Counted from the first letter of the stretch, positions 19,066 to 28,785 are shown. The stretch is 64,000 nucleotides of DNA from Myroides sp. JBRI-B21084 (GCF_030545015.1 NZ_CP120653.1:620001-684000), one strand, 5' to 3'. Numbers and translations: made by a program. Notes: a model not told the origin generated them from the sequence alone.

Positions 19066-20043
19066 ATGAAAATTAATAAACTACTCTTTTTTCTATTAGC
19101 GATGATAAGCTTAAATTCGTGTGTAGAATATGTAGACAATGGTGCAGGTACAAAATTACCAGAAACACCAGAACAACAAGTTTTTAAGGCAGAACATACA
19201 AATCCAGACGATGCTAAATACGTTGGTGATGTGTTTACTTTTAAAGCTACATTAAATGGTGTAGACGTAACATCAACCACTAAATTTAAAGTGAATGGTA
19301 CTTTAATTCCAGGTAGTACTTATACACCAGTTAAAACAGGTAGCCATTCTGTTATTGCTACTATGGATAATTTTACAGCTAATTTTAAATTTACTGTATT
19401 AGAAGAAGAAGTGCCAGTTCCAGAAGGAAATAGAATTGAATACAACAACGCATCTTATCCTGTTTCTGAAACTGAATGGTATATGAATGTTGATTCGTCA
19501 ACGGGTAATCCAAAAGCTTATAATGTAAGTGGTGTTACTTGTACATTATGGGCAATGGTTTCATCAGAGTATGATGCTGCAGATGAGGTTGTTAATCAAT
19601 TCTTAACTTTTACAATGGTACCTTTACTTAATTCTACTACTGTTGCTTTTCCGAACCAAGCTCCTTCAGCAATTATTGACGCTGGTGTTGGTGGTAAAGT
19701 AACTATAAATGGTACTGCTGTTTTTAATATAACAGGTTCTAATTATACTTTTGCATCAACAGGAAATACAGTTCCTTCTGGTTGGATGAGTCAACAGCCG
19801 CCATGGTTAGGTACTGCTAACTTTACTGCAACAGGTACAGGTGCTAGTAGTGGTAATTCTGCAATGTTATATTGGGAAGGAAACTATACAGCAAGTATTG
19901 CAGCTTTTGCTAAGCCAGCTTCAAAAACTGCTACAATAAAAGCTGTTGATTTTAACGAATTTAAAGACTTTAGTGCTAAACAAATTCAACAAATAAAAGC
20001 TTTAGATAAATATAAAGTAGAAGGTTTAAAACTTTCAAAATAA
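19066..20043 (+). CDS. surface or periplasmic lipoprotein with Ig-like N-terminal domain, unknown
   Basis: 325 residues. A lipoprotein signal ends SLNSC, with the lipid-carrying Cys near residue 19. Residues about 40-110 look like the Ig-like fold common before Omp28-type domains (GDVFTFKATLNGVDV, FKVNGTLIPGSTYTPVKTG). The rest is rich in Ser/Thr/Gly beta strands with a Lys-rich end, and I do not recognise it. It stands alone, with a bidirectional terminator after it. Confidence 0.7.
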   Translation: MKINKLLFFLLAMISLNSCVEYVDNGAGTKLPETPEQQVFKAEHTNPDDAKYVGDVFTFKATLNGVDVTSTTKFKVNGTLIPGSTYTPVKTGSHSVIATMDNFTANFKFTVLEEEVPVPEGNRIEYNNASYPVSETEWYMNVDSSTGNPKAYNVSGVTCTLWAMVSSEYDAADEVVNQFLTFTMVPLLNSTTVAFPNQAPSAIIDAGVGGKVTINGTAVFNITGSNYTFASTGNTVPSGWMSQQPPWLGTANFTATGTGASSGNSAMLYWEGNYTASIAAFAKPASKTATIKAVDFNEFKDFSAKQIQQIKALDKYKVEGLKLSK

Positions 20044-20057
20044 TATATTGAATTGAT

Positions 20058-20090
20058 AAAAAAAAGCTGCTTTTTAAGCAGCTTTTTTTA
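20058..20090. terminator. bidirectional terminator
   Basis: Stem AAAAAAAGCTGCTT / AAGCAGCTTTTTTT between convergent genes. Confidence 0.8.
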
Positions 20091-20100
20091 TGCAATAATA

Positions 20101-21081
20101 TTAATAAACCATTAAATTACAACCACGTATGTCAGAATTATCAAACCTGCCTAATACTTCAAACGAAAAATCGGGGTGTTTTTTGCCTAAATCTTGAGTT
20201 GCTATAAACGCACAAGAATTTATATTTGCTAAATCAATTACGTTAATACCGCCTGTTTTTCCATCTTCAACAATAGTTAGCGGGTCTTCGGTATCGCGAA
20301 TTAAAACATCCATCCAAGGGGGGCATTCAAATATCCCATCGCCAAAAGAATAACCTTGCGAAAGTAATTCGGTCATGCCGTATTCCGAATGAATTTTTTC
20401 AACTCCAAAACCGTTAGTTAGTAGTCCGTGTAATTCTTCACGAATCATTTCTTTACGTTTACCTTTCATGCCACCCGTTTCCATAATAATGGTGTTTTTT
20501 AATTGAAAAGGCTGCAGTTCTATTAAATCAAGCAAAGCATAAGTAACACCTATTAATAATACATTTTCACCGTTTTTATCTAATTCGGTTATTATTTGCG
20601 CTAATTCGTTGTAGTTGTTTAAATAGAATCCCGATTTGGGGTGATTAGAGCCTTCTATGAAGTCTTTAGCCATATAAATTAACGACGAGCCTTCGCGTTC
20701 TAAATACGACGGCAACAGCGCTAAAACAACGTAATCTTCTATATTGCCATAAAATTTTGAAAAGGCACTTCTAAAACTATATTCGTAAAAATCTAAATCG
20801 GTAACGTGGTGTTTAGATGTAATAGCTCCAGTAGTACCACTGCTTGTAAAAGTAGCTTGTATACTTTGAGTTGAACTTAAAATATTTTGCGTTTTAAAAA
20901 ATTCAATTGGTAAAAAAGGAATTTGGTGTATTTGCTTTACATTTTCAGGACTTTTTTTTAACAACAAACAGTATTTTTGATAAATAGGGTTGTGCTGAAA
21001 TTGGTAACGAAATACCTTTAGTGCCACTTTTTGAAATTCTTTTGTGGTTTGTATGGAAATAATGTCTTGAGGTGTAAACAC
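20101..21081 (-). CDS. LuxE/PaaK-like acyl-protein synthetase family protein
   Basis: 326 residues of the adenylate-forming LuxE type. It has the phosphate-binding motif FTSSGTTGAITSKH near residue 78 and SEYGMTELLSQGYS near residue 220, with a C-terminal NSCAFIATQDLG segment. Family members activate carboxylic acids as acyl-AMP or transfer acyl groups; the natural substrate in non-luminous Bacteroidota is unknown. Monocistronic; its promoter region is short. Confidence 0.8.
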   Translation of the reverse strand: MFTPQDIISIQTTKEFQKVALKVFRYQFQHNPIYQKYCLLLKKSPENVKQIHQIPFLPIEFFKTQNILSSTQSIQATFTSSGTTGAITSKHHVTDLDFYEYSFRSAFSKFYGNIEDYVVLALLPSYLEREGSSLIYMAKDFIEGSNHPKSGFYLNNYNELAQIITELDKNGENVLLIGVTYALLDLIELQPFQLKNTIIMETGGMKGKRKEMIREELHGLLTNGFGVEKIHSEYGMTELLSQGYSFGDGIFECPPWMDVLIRDTEDPLTIVEDGKTGGINVIDLANINSCAFIATQDLGKKHPDFSFEVLGRFDNSDIRGCNLMVY

Positions 21082-21115
21082 AATTTTTGTTTTTTAAAGT
21101 ACAAAATTACAAAAT

Positions 21116-21146
21116 AAAAAAGCATCTCGGTTAAGAGATGCTTTTT
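21116..21146 (-). terminator. terminator of the T9SS cargo gene
   Basis: Stem AAAAAGCATCTC / GAGATGCTTTTT, loop GGTTAA, just beyond the stop at 21165. Confidence 0.75.
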
Positions 21147-21164
21147 GTTGTATGTTGAAGTAAA

Positions 21165-22160
21165 TTATTTAATAATTACTTTACGTGTTGCAGTTTTACC
21201 AGCTTCGTTGATTTTTGCTACATAAATACCCGCTTTTAATGTAGAAACGTTTATTTGTGAAACTGTTGTTACATCTAAAACTTTTTTACCAGTTAAATCA
21301 AATAATTGTACGTTTTTCTCAGCAGTACTGTTTGATGTAATGTTTAACACATCGTTTGCTGGGTTAGGGAAAATGTTTAAACCTTCAATGCTGTTTTCTT
21401 TTGTTGAAGCTGAATTGTCAATAGGAGTAACATCAGCCCAAGAAGTACCAATTCTTAATTCATCAATATCTAAATCAGGTGTTTCGGCAGGTGAATCTTG
21501 TCTTAAAAAGAAATGTAAAATTTGTGATAAATCTCCGTTTGCTGTCCATTGATCTTCAATTGTAGCAGTTGGTTCTGTAGTTGTACCTAAAGTAGGGTTA
21601 ATCCATAATTTAGCAACATCATTATCTGCACCAGCAACAAAAGTATAAGAACCAACTACTAAATAGGTTTCACCTACGTTGTAATCGCTAGTTGTCCAAG
21701 TAGTTCCAGCTGCAGTAGCTGTTCTAACTTCTGAACCAAATTTAAACGTGTTATCATCTACTCTTTTTGTCCAAACAGTAGCTCCAAATGCAGTTGTAGA
21801 ATCACCAAAACCTCCAAAATATCCACCATTTGCATCGGTTGCAGCACTAATGTTGTTTACTTTAACTAAAAATGAATAATAAATTGTATTAGAATTTGTA
21901 AGGGTAATGTCGTATTTAGTATCGATACCAGAACCTGCAAAATTTACTTTATTGCCCGTAGAAGCAGGTAGGTTAGTGTAAGTTAAGTTTCCAGCAACTA
22001 TAGCAACATCGTCACCAGAGTTCATTGCAGTATAACCAGTTTGTGTTTGTAAAGCACCTGGTGCAGTATAGTTATATGGTTCGTAAACTGGTAAAGTAGC
22101 TTGTGCATTAGCTACTAATGTTGCTGCCACAAGTGTAATTAAAGTGTAAATTTTTTTCAT
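21165..22160 (-). CDS. secreted protein with T9SS type A sorting domain
   Basis: 331 residues: signal peptide ending VANAQ, a beta-rich region (about 25-245), and a C-terminal type IX sorting domain (LNIFPNPANDVLNITS, LFDLTGKKVLDV, LKAGIYVAKINEAGKTATRKVIIK). It would be exported through Sec, carried across the outer membrane by T9SS and attached or released after tail cleavage. The N-terminal region lacks a recognisable enzyme motif and may be lectin-like. It is in the same strand block as the receptor genes upstream. Confidence 0.88.
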   Translation of the reverse strand: MKKIYTLITLVAATLVANAQATLPVYEPYNYTAPGALQTQTGYTAMNSGDDVAIVAGNLTYTNLPASTGNKVNFAGSGIDTKYDITLTNSNTIYYSFLVKVNNISAATDANGGYFGGFGDSTTAFGATVWTKRVDDNTFKFGSEVRTATAAGTTWTTSDYNVGETYLVVGSYTFVAGADNDVAKLWINPTLGTTTEPTATIEDQWTANGDLSQILHFFLRQDSPAETPDLDIDELRIGTSWADVTPIDNSASTKENSIEGLNIFPNPANDVLNITSNSTAEKNVQLFDLTGKKVLDVTTVSQINVSTLKAGIYVAKINEAGKTATRKVIIK

Positions 22161-22250
22161 ATCTAATTGATTTTAAATTTTATGCTACAAATTTACATTA
22201 ATTTTTTTTAGTAAAAAAAAACCTATGTTAATAAATTGTTGTTTCATAAA

Positions 22251-22273
22251 AAAGCCCGTAAAAATTACGAGCT
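22251..22273 (-). terminator. probable terminator of the small T9SS gene
   Basis: Imperfect stem AGCTCGTAA / TTACGGGCT (one wobble pair) followed on the minus strand by a T tract. Confidence 0.55.
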
Positions 22274-22278
22274 AGTTT

Positions 22279-22629
22279 TTATTTAATGATTACTTTACGG
22301 GTAATGCTGTTATTTTTTTCGGTGATTTTTAAAATATAAACCCCCGTTTTTAGGTTGTTTACATTTAATTCTTTTTGAAAACCACTCATATCGGTAATAA
22401 AAATGCGTTTTCCAAGCATATCGTACATTTCAATAACCTTTGTTGTATTGGTTTCGGTTGCAATATAAATTTTACCGCCCGTTACAGGGTTAGGGTATAT
22501 TTGTACTTTTTCTAGCGAGTTTTCGCTTTTATTTGGCTCTGCTACCACATTGTTTTTTACTGTTTGTGCATTTGCGCCTAAACTTGTAACAATAAACAAC
22601 AGTAGTATATATAAGTATTTGTATTTCAT
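22279..22629 (-). CDS. stand-alone T9SS type A sorting-domain protein
   Basis: 116 residues. The signal peptide ends GANAQ; a 20-residue linker (VKNNVVAEPNKSENSLEK) follows; then an entire type IX sorting domain: VQIYPNPVTGGKIYI, EMYDMLGKRIFI, LKTGVYILKITEKNNSITRKVIIK. There is no room for a cargo domain. The start at 22629 is chosen over one 66 bases upstream because it gives a standard signal peptide. It lies between the beta-helix lipoprotein and a larger T9SS protein. Confidence 0.85.
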   Translation of the reverse strand: MKYKYLYILLLFIVTSLGANAQTVKNNVVAEPNKSENSLEKVQIYPNPVTGGKIYIATETNTTKVIEMYDMLGKRIFITDMSGFQKELNVNNLKTGVYILKITEKNNSITRKVIIK

Positions 22630-22679
22630 AGTATTTAATTGAATATGTAAATATATAAAATAAATAACAAATAAAATAC

Positions 22680-22715
22680 CAAAAAATAACCACAAAAGTA
22701 ATTTTGTGGTTATTT
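22680..22715 (-). terminator. terminator of the beta-helix lipoprotein gene
   Basis: Stem AAATAACCACAAAA / TTTTGTGGTTATTT with a 4-base loop; T-rich on the minus strand. Confidence 0.7.
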
Positions 22716-22787
22716 AGGTTTTTTTTAACTGATTTTATGGTTTTAAAACACCTTAACAGCGCTTGGTAAGACAGTTTGTGGATTTTT

Positions 22788-23987
22788 TTATAAACCAGTT
22801 GTCCAACCCATTGCCCAAGTTGGGGTAGCTGTACCATTACCTGCACCTTTTGCAGATGTATCTTCAGTAAAAATAGCACTTACGTCTGCAGCAGTAGCAT
22901 CGGTTTTTTTACCTTTTGATTTTGTTGTAACGTTGTCAAATTTTACATTGGTAGCTTTTAACGTTCCGTTTAAAACATAACTAATGCTTTCATCGTGTTC
23001 AACATCAAAGCCAGTACCAAAGTTGCTAATAACAACATTTTCAAAAATAGCTTTAGTACCTACTCTTAATTTTATAGCTTGATTTTCGCCGCCCCCATTG
23101 TTACCAATTAACGTAAGGTTTTTTATAGAAGGATTAGCAATAGGTGTTGCCATGTGGTTGTTAGAGTTGTTGTCGGCTTCAATACCACGGTTACCGCCAT
23201 TTGTACGCTTACCGTACCAGTTTTCGTTTGTACCGCTCCAACCTTCTGTCCAATCAAATAAATCATCACCCACTTCGTTTGCAAAATTGGTAACAATTAA
23301 ATTTTTGGTATTTACAGTTCCACCAAAAAATTCAAAACCATCATCAGATCCATCGTGAACTTGTACGTTTTCAATAGTTGTTCCTTTACCAACACCAAAT
23401 AATGAAAGTCCGTTAAATTCTTTATCAGCATTGTAAGCGTATCCAGAATATTCTACACGTAAAAAGTTAATAGAACCAGAATTGTCGTTAGTTTCAGTAC
23501 CACCATAGGTTAATTCTGATACTTCGGCAGTAGCAGTTGTACCTTTGTTAATAGGCGCTTTACCACAAATTACTAAACCACCCCACGAACCTGGTTTTTT
23601 ATTTTCGGCTGTCATAATTACAGGGTTTGTAGCAGTTCCTTCAACAAAAATTTGACCACCTTGTGCAACAGCAATATATCTTACAGCATCAAACTGCCCT
23701 GCTGTTAATTGCGTAGCTTCAATAGTAACGCCTGCTTTAATGGTTAATTTTGCACCAGCACCTACAATTAATTTTCCTGTTAATTTGTAAGTTCCATCAG
23801 TTAAAACAACATGACCTTTAGTAATTTCACCAGTTAAAGCATTTCTATCTACTTTAAATTCTGTTGGGTCTGGTGTTGGCTCTTCAGTTATAGGTGTGCT
23901 GTCATCGTTAGAACATGAAATTGTTGTTGCTGCTAACGTTAACGTTAAAAATGCGATGCTAAATAGTTTTACAATTGGTTTTTTCAT
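22788..23987 (-). CDS. right-handed beta-helix lipoprotein
   Basis: 399 residues. Lipoprotein signal with Cys near residue 25 (TTISCSNDD), an acidic/Pro linker, then parallel beta-helix rungs (LTIKAGVTIEATQL, GGQIFVEGTATNPVIMTAENKKPGSWGGLVICG, TTIENVQVHDGSDDGFEFFGG, IENLTLIGNNGG-like turns). Such proteins often accompany TonB-dependent receptors in Bacteroidota, and this one follows the receptor gene by 80 bases. It may bind the imported ligand or a surface polysaccharide; no catalytic motif is seen. Confidence 0.83.
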   Translation of the reverse strand: MKKPIVKLFSIAFLTLTLAATTISCSNDDSTPITEEPTPDPTEFKVDRNALTGEITKGHVVLTDGTYKLTGKLIVGAGAKLTIKAGVTIEATQLTAGQFDAVRYIAVAQGGQIFVEGTATNPVIMTAENKKPGSWGGLVICGKAPINKGTTATAEVSELTYGGTETNDNSGSINFLRVEYSGYAYNADKEFNGLSLFGVGKGTTIENVQVHDGSDDGFEFFGGTVNTKNLIVTNFANEVGDDLFDWTEGWSGTNENWYGKRTNGGNRGIEADNNSNNHMATPIANPSIKNLTLIGNNGGGENQAIKLRVGTKAIFENVVISNFGTGFDVEHDESISYVLNGTLKATNVKFDNVTTKSKGKKTDATAADVSAIFTEDTSAKGAGNGTATPTWAMGWTTGL

Positions 23988-24067
23988 TTTTAATACTAAT
24001 TATTTGTTTGTACAAAGTTGATTTTTAATTGTTTAATATGTGTTAAGCTTATGTAATGCTTATGTTG

Positions 24068-26803
24068 TTAAAATGTATATTTTGCGCCCAAGCTAAAAAA
24101 CGCACCACGTTTATAAGTAATTGCATTTATTTGGCCCGATGCATTATCTTGTATTCTGCGGAATTCTGGGTTTAAAATATTACGTGCGGCAAAGTTGATT
24201 GCAACTTTTTTATGAAGATTTGTTTTAAGGATAAAATCTAATGATCCCATACCTTTATCAACCAAATTTCCTTTTTGTTCAACACCTAATGCGTATAAAC
24301 GATCAGAGTAGTGTGTGTAGGCAACAGTTGCAGTTAAGGCTTTATCATTGTTCCAATTTTTTACATAAGAAATGTCTGCATTTAATAATAAATCAGATGC
24401 GCCTGTAAATGATGAACGGTCAAAATTGAAATTGGTGTTAATTAAACCGTTCGTTTCCTTTTGAATTTTTTCACGATTTATTTCTTGATCTGTTTTCATG
24501 TACGATACATTTAAACCAGCAAATAGATTGTTTTTGTTTGCGCCACCAAAATCAATTATCTGTTTTTTAATTTCAAATTCGGCACCGTACACATAGCCTT
24601 TATCGCCAATGTTTACCCAAGTGATATCGTTTGTAGAAGAAGCCATGGTAATTTCGTTAATAGGATCTAAAATATATTTACCAAACGCTGCTACCGAAAC
24701 TACTTCATCGGAGTTAGGGAATAATTCCCACTTTAAATCTAAGTTGTAATTTTGTGATGGATACAAATACGGGTTACCTACTTTAATTTCGGTTACATCT
24801 TCATAAATAAAGCGTGCACGTTCTTTAAACTGTGGTAAAGTATATGTTTTACTTGCAGCTAAGCGTAAATTTTGAACAGTGTTTATTGCATATTTAAACG
24901 ATAAATTTGGTAAAAATTCATTGCGGTTAAATTCATTGTTTTTTTCTTGTGCATCTAATTGTGTTCTCCATTTAACTGTTTGGTTAATTTTTTCGTAACG
25001 CATACCAACAACAGCACTTAATTTGTCGGTTAAACGGTATTCAACATTTGCAAAACCTGCATGTATGTTTTGTTCGCCGTTGTAAGTTTGTGGAGTTTCA
25101 CCTGCAAAAGCTTCTATGTTAAATAAACCGTTGTCATAATTTTGTTGGTTAAAAAAGGTGTCTAAGTTATTTGGGTTTACTGTGCTATTTAATGCGTTTC
25201 CAGAAATACGAAAGTTAAATTGTATGGCTTCAAAATCTCTGTTTTTAACTCGGCCATTGTATCCTAATGTAAGTTTACCTTTTTCGCTACCGTTTTCTGT
25301 AGATCCAAATTTGTAGTTTAATGCTAAGTTTGCTGCAATTTCATCTTCTTTAAGATTTTGAAAATAGCGGTGATTATCGGTAATAGTGCGTTGAGCTATA
25401 GTGTAATTGTTGGTATCTTTCCAATAAAACATTTTATTTTGAGTTCTATCGGGCATATCGCTTTTAATAGTGTTGTATGAAACAGCCCAGTCAAAACCTA
25501 ATTTGTTGTTAAAGGTATGGTTACCAAGTAATTGATTGATTAATACTGTATTTTGAATAAATGTACCACGTTGTACTAATAAAGCGTCGTGGTCGCCTTC
25601 AAAATCGCGATCGGTACCTGTGTACGTGTCTCTAGATAAATCAGATGAATTTATATAAAGCAAGTTGTAACCAACGCGGTTTTTGTCGTTTATATGATAG
25701 TTGGCATTAAACATGCCCGTTGTATTAGTAGTTTGAGAAAATTTTTCTTGGTTAAAAGATTTTAATTTTGCGCCTTGTGCACTTGCACTTTGGTTTATAC
25801 CTTCTTTAAACGTAAAAGCATTGTCAAAACTTGCGGTTGCAAATAAATTAAGTTTACCTGTGTTGCCAATTAAAAACGATTTACCTGCGCGTACACCAAA
25901 ATTTCCACCAATTGGACCTGCAGTTTGTGGTTGCAAGCTGTTGGTGAAATGATAACCTGATAAAGGTTTGTTAGGTACTCCGTAATTTGCATAACCTAAT
26001 TTACTTGGTCCCTGTGGTAATAAAAATTCAGCGCCTTTTGATGTTGCATTGGTGTTTATTTTTGTACCTAATTCTACTTCAAATAAACTATTATCTTTAA
26101 AATCTTTCGATAAAATATCAACATTACCTCCACCAAAGTCACCAGTGTTTTTAGAGCTAAATGTTTTATCAATAGAAATGTATTCTACAATATCAGTAGA
26201 GAATAATTCTAAGTTAATATTCTTTTTTTCAGGATCGTTAGAAGGTACAGGTAAACCGTTTAAAGTTGTAGAATTGTATCTGTCGCCCAAACCACGTACG
26301 TACACATTGTTACTGCCTTCTTGTTTTGAAATACCAGTGGTTTTTGCAACTGCTGCAGCTACATCGCCAACACCTTTTCTAGAAAGTTCCTGTGCTCCAA
26401 TTTGCTGTTTTATTTCTAACGATTTGCGTTGTTCGTTTAATAAAGCTGTTTCGGTAGATTTCTTTTTATCAATAGTAATTACAATTTCATCTAACGAATC
26501 GGATTCAGGAATAAGATTAATAGTTACCTCATTTGTTTTGTCTGTTTCGTAAGGTAGGGTGTAAGTTTGGTAACCTAAGTACGACGCTTCTAATAAGTAA
26601 GTTCCCTTAGGGCAAGCAATTTCAAAATATCCGTTTTCATCGGCTTCTGCACCAAATTCTGTATTCTGTAACATAACGGTAGCGTAAGCTAAAGGTTCGT
26701 TATTATTTGCTGCATCGTAAATATGGCCTTTAATCGTTTTTGTATCTTGCGCATAAGTAGCCACTCCAATTAATAACGCTGTTGCCAAAAAATTTAATTT
26801 CAT
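24068..26803 (-). CDS. TonB-dependent outer-membrane receptor with carboxypeptidase-regulatory domain
   Basis: 911 residues: signal peptide ending ATYAQ, an N-terminal carboxypeptidase D-like regulatory domain (TIKGHIYDAANNNEPLAYATV, about 22-110), a plug with LEIKQQIGAQELSRKGVGDVAAA and VYVRGLGDRYNSTTLNGLPVP, then a large outer-membrane barrel ending in aromatic LGAKYTF. It imports a ligand using the proton motive force via TonB-ExbBD (encoded elsewhere). No SusD-type partner is present. It lies divergent from a two-component system, which may regulate it. Ligand unknown. Confidence 0.93.
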   Translation of the reverse strand: MKLNFLATALLIGVATYAQDTKTIKGHIYDAANNNEPLAYATVMLQNTEFGAEADENGYFEIACPKGTYLLEASYLGYQTYTLPYETDKTNEVTINLIPESDSLDEIVITIDKKKSTETALLNEQRKSLEIKQQIGAQELSRKGVGDVAAAVAKTTGISKQEGSNNVYVRGLGDRYNSTTLNGLPVPSNDPEKKNINLELFSTDIVEYISIDKTFSSKNTGDFGGGNVDILSKDFKDNSLFEVELGTKINTNATSKGAEFLLPQGPSKLGYANYGVPNKPLSGYHFTNSLQPQTAGPIGGNFGVRAGKSFLIGNTGKLNLFATASFDNAFTFKEGINQSASAQGAKLKSFNQEKFSQTTNTTGMFNANYHINDKNRVGYNLLYINSSDLSRDTYTGTDRDFEGDHDALLVQRGTFIQNTVLINQLLGNHTFNNKLGFDWAVSYNTIKSDMPDRTQNKMFYWKDTNNYTIAQRTITDNHRYFQNLKEDEIAANLALNYKFGSTENGSEKGKLTLGYNGRVKNRDFEAIQFNFRISGNALNSTVNPNNLDTFFNQQNYDNGLFNIEAFAGETPQTYNGEQNIHAGFANVEYRLTDKLSAVVGMRYEKINQTVKWRTQLDAQEKNNEFNRNEFLPNLSFKYAINTVQNLRLAASKTYTLPQFKERARFIYEDVTEIKVGNPYLYPSQNYNLDLKWELFPNSDEVVSVAAFGKYILDPINEITMASSTNDITWVNIGDKGYVYGAEFEIKKQIIDFGGANKNNLFAGLNVSYMKTDQEINREKIQKETNGLINTNFNFDRSSFTGASDLLLNADISYVKNWNNDKALTATVAYTHYSDRLYALGVEQKGNLVDKGMGSLDFILKTNLHKKVAINFAARNILNPEFRRIQDNASGQINAITYKRGAFFSLGAKYTF

Positions 26804-26985
26804 TTTGTTTTGTGTTGTAAATTTTCATTGCAAAGAAATTATCTAAAAGTTACAGAAAGGTTATACAGGCTTTATGAATAAGTTGGCTAATGGTAAATAA
26901 ATTGTTACTACATTAAATAATTGTTAAGCGGTTGTTTGTTTTTTAATTATCCTTAATTTTACAGCATAAACAACATAGAAAACAA

Positions 26986-27669
26986 ATGAGAAATAAGGAT
27001 ATTAAGATCTTATTGGTTGATGACGATGCAGATATTTTAGAAATAGTAGGTTTTAACTTAGAAGCAGAAAATTACCAAGTTTACACCGCTAAAAATGGTA
27101 AAGAAGCCTTAAAAATTGCCAAAACAGAAGTTCCTAATTTAGTGATTTTAGATGTGATGATGCCCGAAATGGACGGTATTGAAACTTGTGAAAACATGCG
27201 TAAAATACCCGAACTTAACAACACTATAATTACTTTTTTAACCGCACGTGGCGAAGATTATTCACAAGTAGCTGGTTTTGATGTAGGGGCCGATGATTAC
27301 ATTACCAAACCCATAAAACCCAAATTATTGGTTACAAAAGTAAAAGCTTTATTAAGAAGGGTTAAAGAAGATTCTGCAACGAACGATGTTCTTAAAATTG
27401 GTACTATTGAGATTAACAGAGAAGAATATAAAATTATAAAAGACAATACCGAATTTGTTTTGCCTAGAAAAGAATTTGAATTGTTTTATTTACTTGCTTC
27501 AAAACCAGGAAAAGTTTTTAAACGCGAAGAAATTTTAGACAAAGTTTGGGGAAACGAAGTTATTGTTGGAGGCCGAACCATTGATGTTCACATACGTAAA
27601 TTACGCGAAAAAATTGGCGACGATTTATTTAAAACCATTAAAGGGGTAGGCTATAAAATAGAAATTTAA
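26986..27669 (+). CDS. response regulator, OmpR/PhoB family
   Basis: 227 residues: N-terminal receiver with acidic pocket DDD near residue 12-14, phospho-acceptor Asp56 in LVILDVMMPEMDG and Lys in DYITKPIKP; C-terminal winged-helix DNA-binding domain (VFKREEILDKVWG, VIVGGRTIDVHIRKLREKIG, IKGVGYKIEI). The stop overlaps the kinase start (TAATG). Divergent from the TonB receptor gene, its plausible target (inference). Confidence 0.95.
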   Translation: MRNKDIKILLVDDDADILEIVGFNLEAENYQVYTAKNGKEALKIAKTEVPNLVILDVMMPEMDGIETCENMRKIPELNNTIITFLTARGEDYSQVAGFDVGADDYITKPIKPKLLVTKVKALLRRVKEDSATNDVLKIGTIEINREEYKIIKDNTEFVLPRKEFELFYLLASKPGKVFKREEILDKVWGNEVIVGGRTIDVHIRKLREKIGDDLFKTIKGVGYKIEI

Positions 27670-28718
27670 TGGGTGTAAAATATCGTAAATCGTATAAATT
27701 TGCGGCAAAATCGGCCGCAGTTATTTCCCTATTTGCAATGTTACTTTTGGTAATGTTGCAATATTTTTATTTTAACATAAATGTACTTTTTACAGCAATT
27801 TTTGTACTTGTGTTTTTTTGCTTTAGCTTTTTTGTTTTGCAATACCGTGTAGAGCGTTTTATTTACCGCCGTATTCAAAAAATTTATAAAGAAGTAAGTA
27901 TTTTAGACGAGTCGGTTTTGCGCAACCAACCCATTACTACAGATATGCAAACACTTATGTATGAAGTAAATAAGTTTGCTAGCGAAAAAAAAATTGAAAT
28001 TGAATTACTAAAAGTTCAAGAAGAATACCGTCGCGAGTTTATTGGAAATGTGGCCCACGAACTTAAAACGCCATTGTTTACTGTACAAGGATATATTTCT
28101 ACTTTGTTAGAAGGCGGTGTTAAAGACAAAACCATCCGAAAAAAATATTTAGACCGTGCCGATAAAGGAATTGATCGATTAATTGATATCGTAAACGATT
28201 TAGATATGATTACTAAGTTAGAAACCAATGAGTTAAAGCTTAATGTTCAAGTGTTTGATATTGTGGCGCTTTTTCAAAGTGTTTTTGATTTATTAGAAAT
28301 GAAAGCCGATAAAAAAGACATTACCTTAATGTTTGATAAAGATCATTACAGGTCTATTTATGTAAAAGGCGATCGTGAGAAAATTAATCAAGTAATCTTA
28401 AATTTAATTGATAATTCCATAAAATACGGAAAAGAAAACGGAACTACAGAAGTTTCAATAAAAAATTTAACCGATAAAAAATTACTAATCCGCATAACCG
28501 ATAATGGTTTTGGTATCGAAAAAAAACATATCAACCGTTTGTTTGAACGTTTTTATAGAACCGATAGCAGTCGTTCTCGCGATATTGGAGGATCGGGCTT
28601 AGGACTTTCAATTGTGAAGCATATAATTGAAGCGCATAACGAACATATTTATGTAGAAAGTAATTTAGGCGTAGGTTCAGAATTTTCGTTTACTATTGAA
28701 AAAGCCGATAAAAAATAA
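27669..28718 (+). CDS. sensor histidine kinase, PhoR-like
   Basis: 349 residues. Two closely spaced membrane helices (about 15-31 and 38-57) leave hardly any periplasmic loop. Then a dimerisation domain with the phospho-accepting His130 in GNVAHELKTP, and a HATPase domain with N box NLIDNSIKYG, G1 ITDNGFGIEKKHINRLFERFYR and G2 GGSGLGLSIVKH. Without an extracytoplasmic sensor domain, it probably reads a membrane or partner-protein signal, as PhoR does. The signal itself is unknown. Confidence 0.93.
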   Translation: MGVKYRKSYKFAAKSAAVISLFAMLLLVMLQYFYFNINVLFTAIFVLVFFCFSFFVLQYRVERFIYRRIQKIYKEVSILDESVLRNQPITTDMQTLMYEVNKFASEKKIEIELLKVQEEYRREFIGNVAHELKTPLFTVQGYISTLLEGGVKDKTIRKKYLDRADKGIDRLIDIVNDLDMITKLETNELKLNVQVFDIVALFQSVFDLLEMKADKKDITLMFDKDHYRSIYVKGDREKINQVILNLIDNSIKYGKENGTTEVSIKNLTDKKLLIRITDNGFGIEKKHINRLFERFYRTDSSRSRDIGGSGLGLSIVKHIIEAHNEHIYVESNLGVGSEFSFTIEKADKK

Positions 28719-28761
28719 TTGAATTTAATTAGTTGTAATTTAAACAACCAAGCAATTATTG

Positions 28762-28769
28762 TATTTTTG
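28762..28769 (+). promoter_or_regulatory. promoter -7 element TATTTTTG for trmB
   Basis: Exact TAnnTTTG match, 16 bases before the GTG start of trmB. Confidence 0.5.
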
Positions 28770-28785
28770 TAAAAAAATATGAATC

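Noticed and set aside
22529..22879. 116-residue ORF spanning two genes on the minus strand
   Set aside because: Out of frame with two well-supported exported proteins and includes a terminator.
26049..26552. 167-residue ORF opposite the TonB receptor
   Set aside because: Low-complexity Ser/Phe composition typical of an antisense shadow; the receptor is certain.
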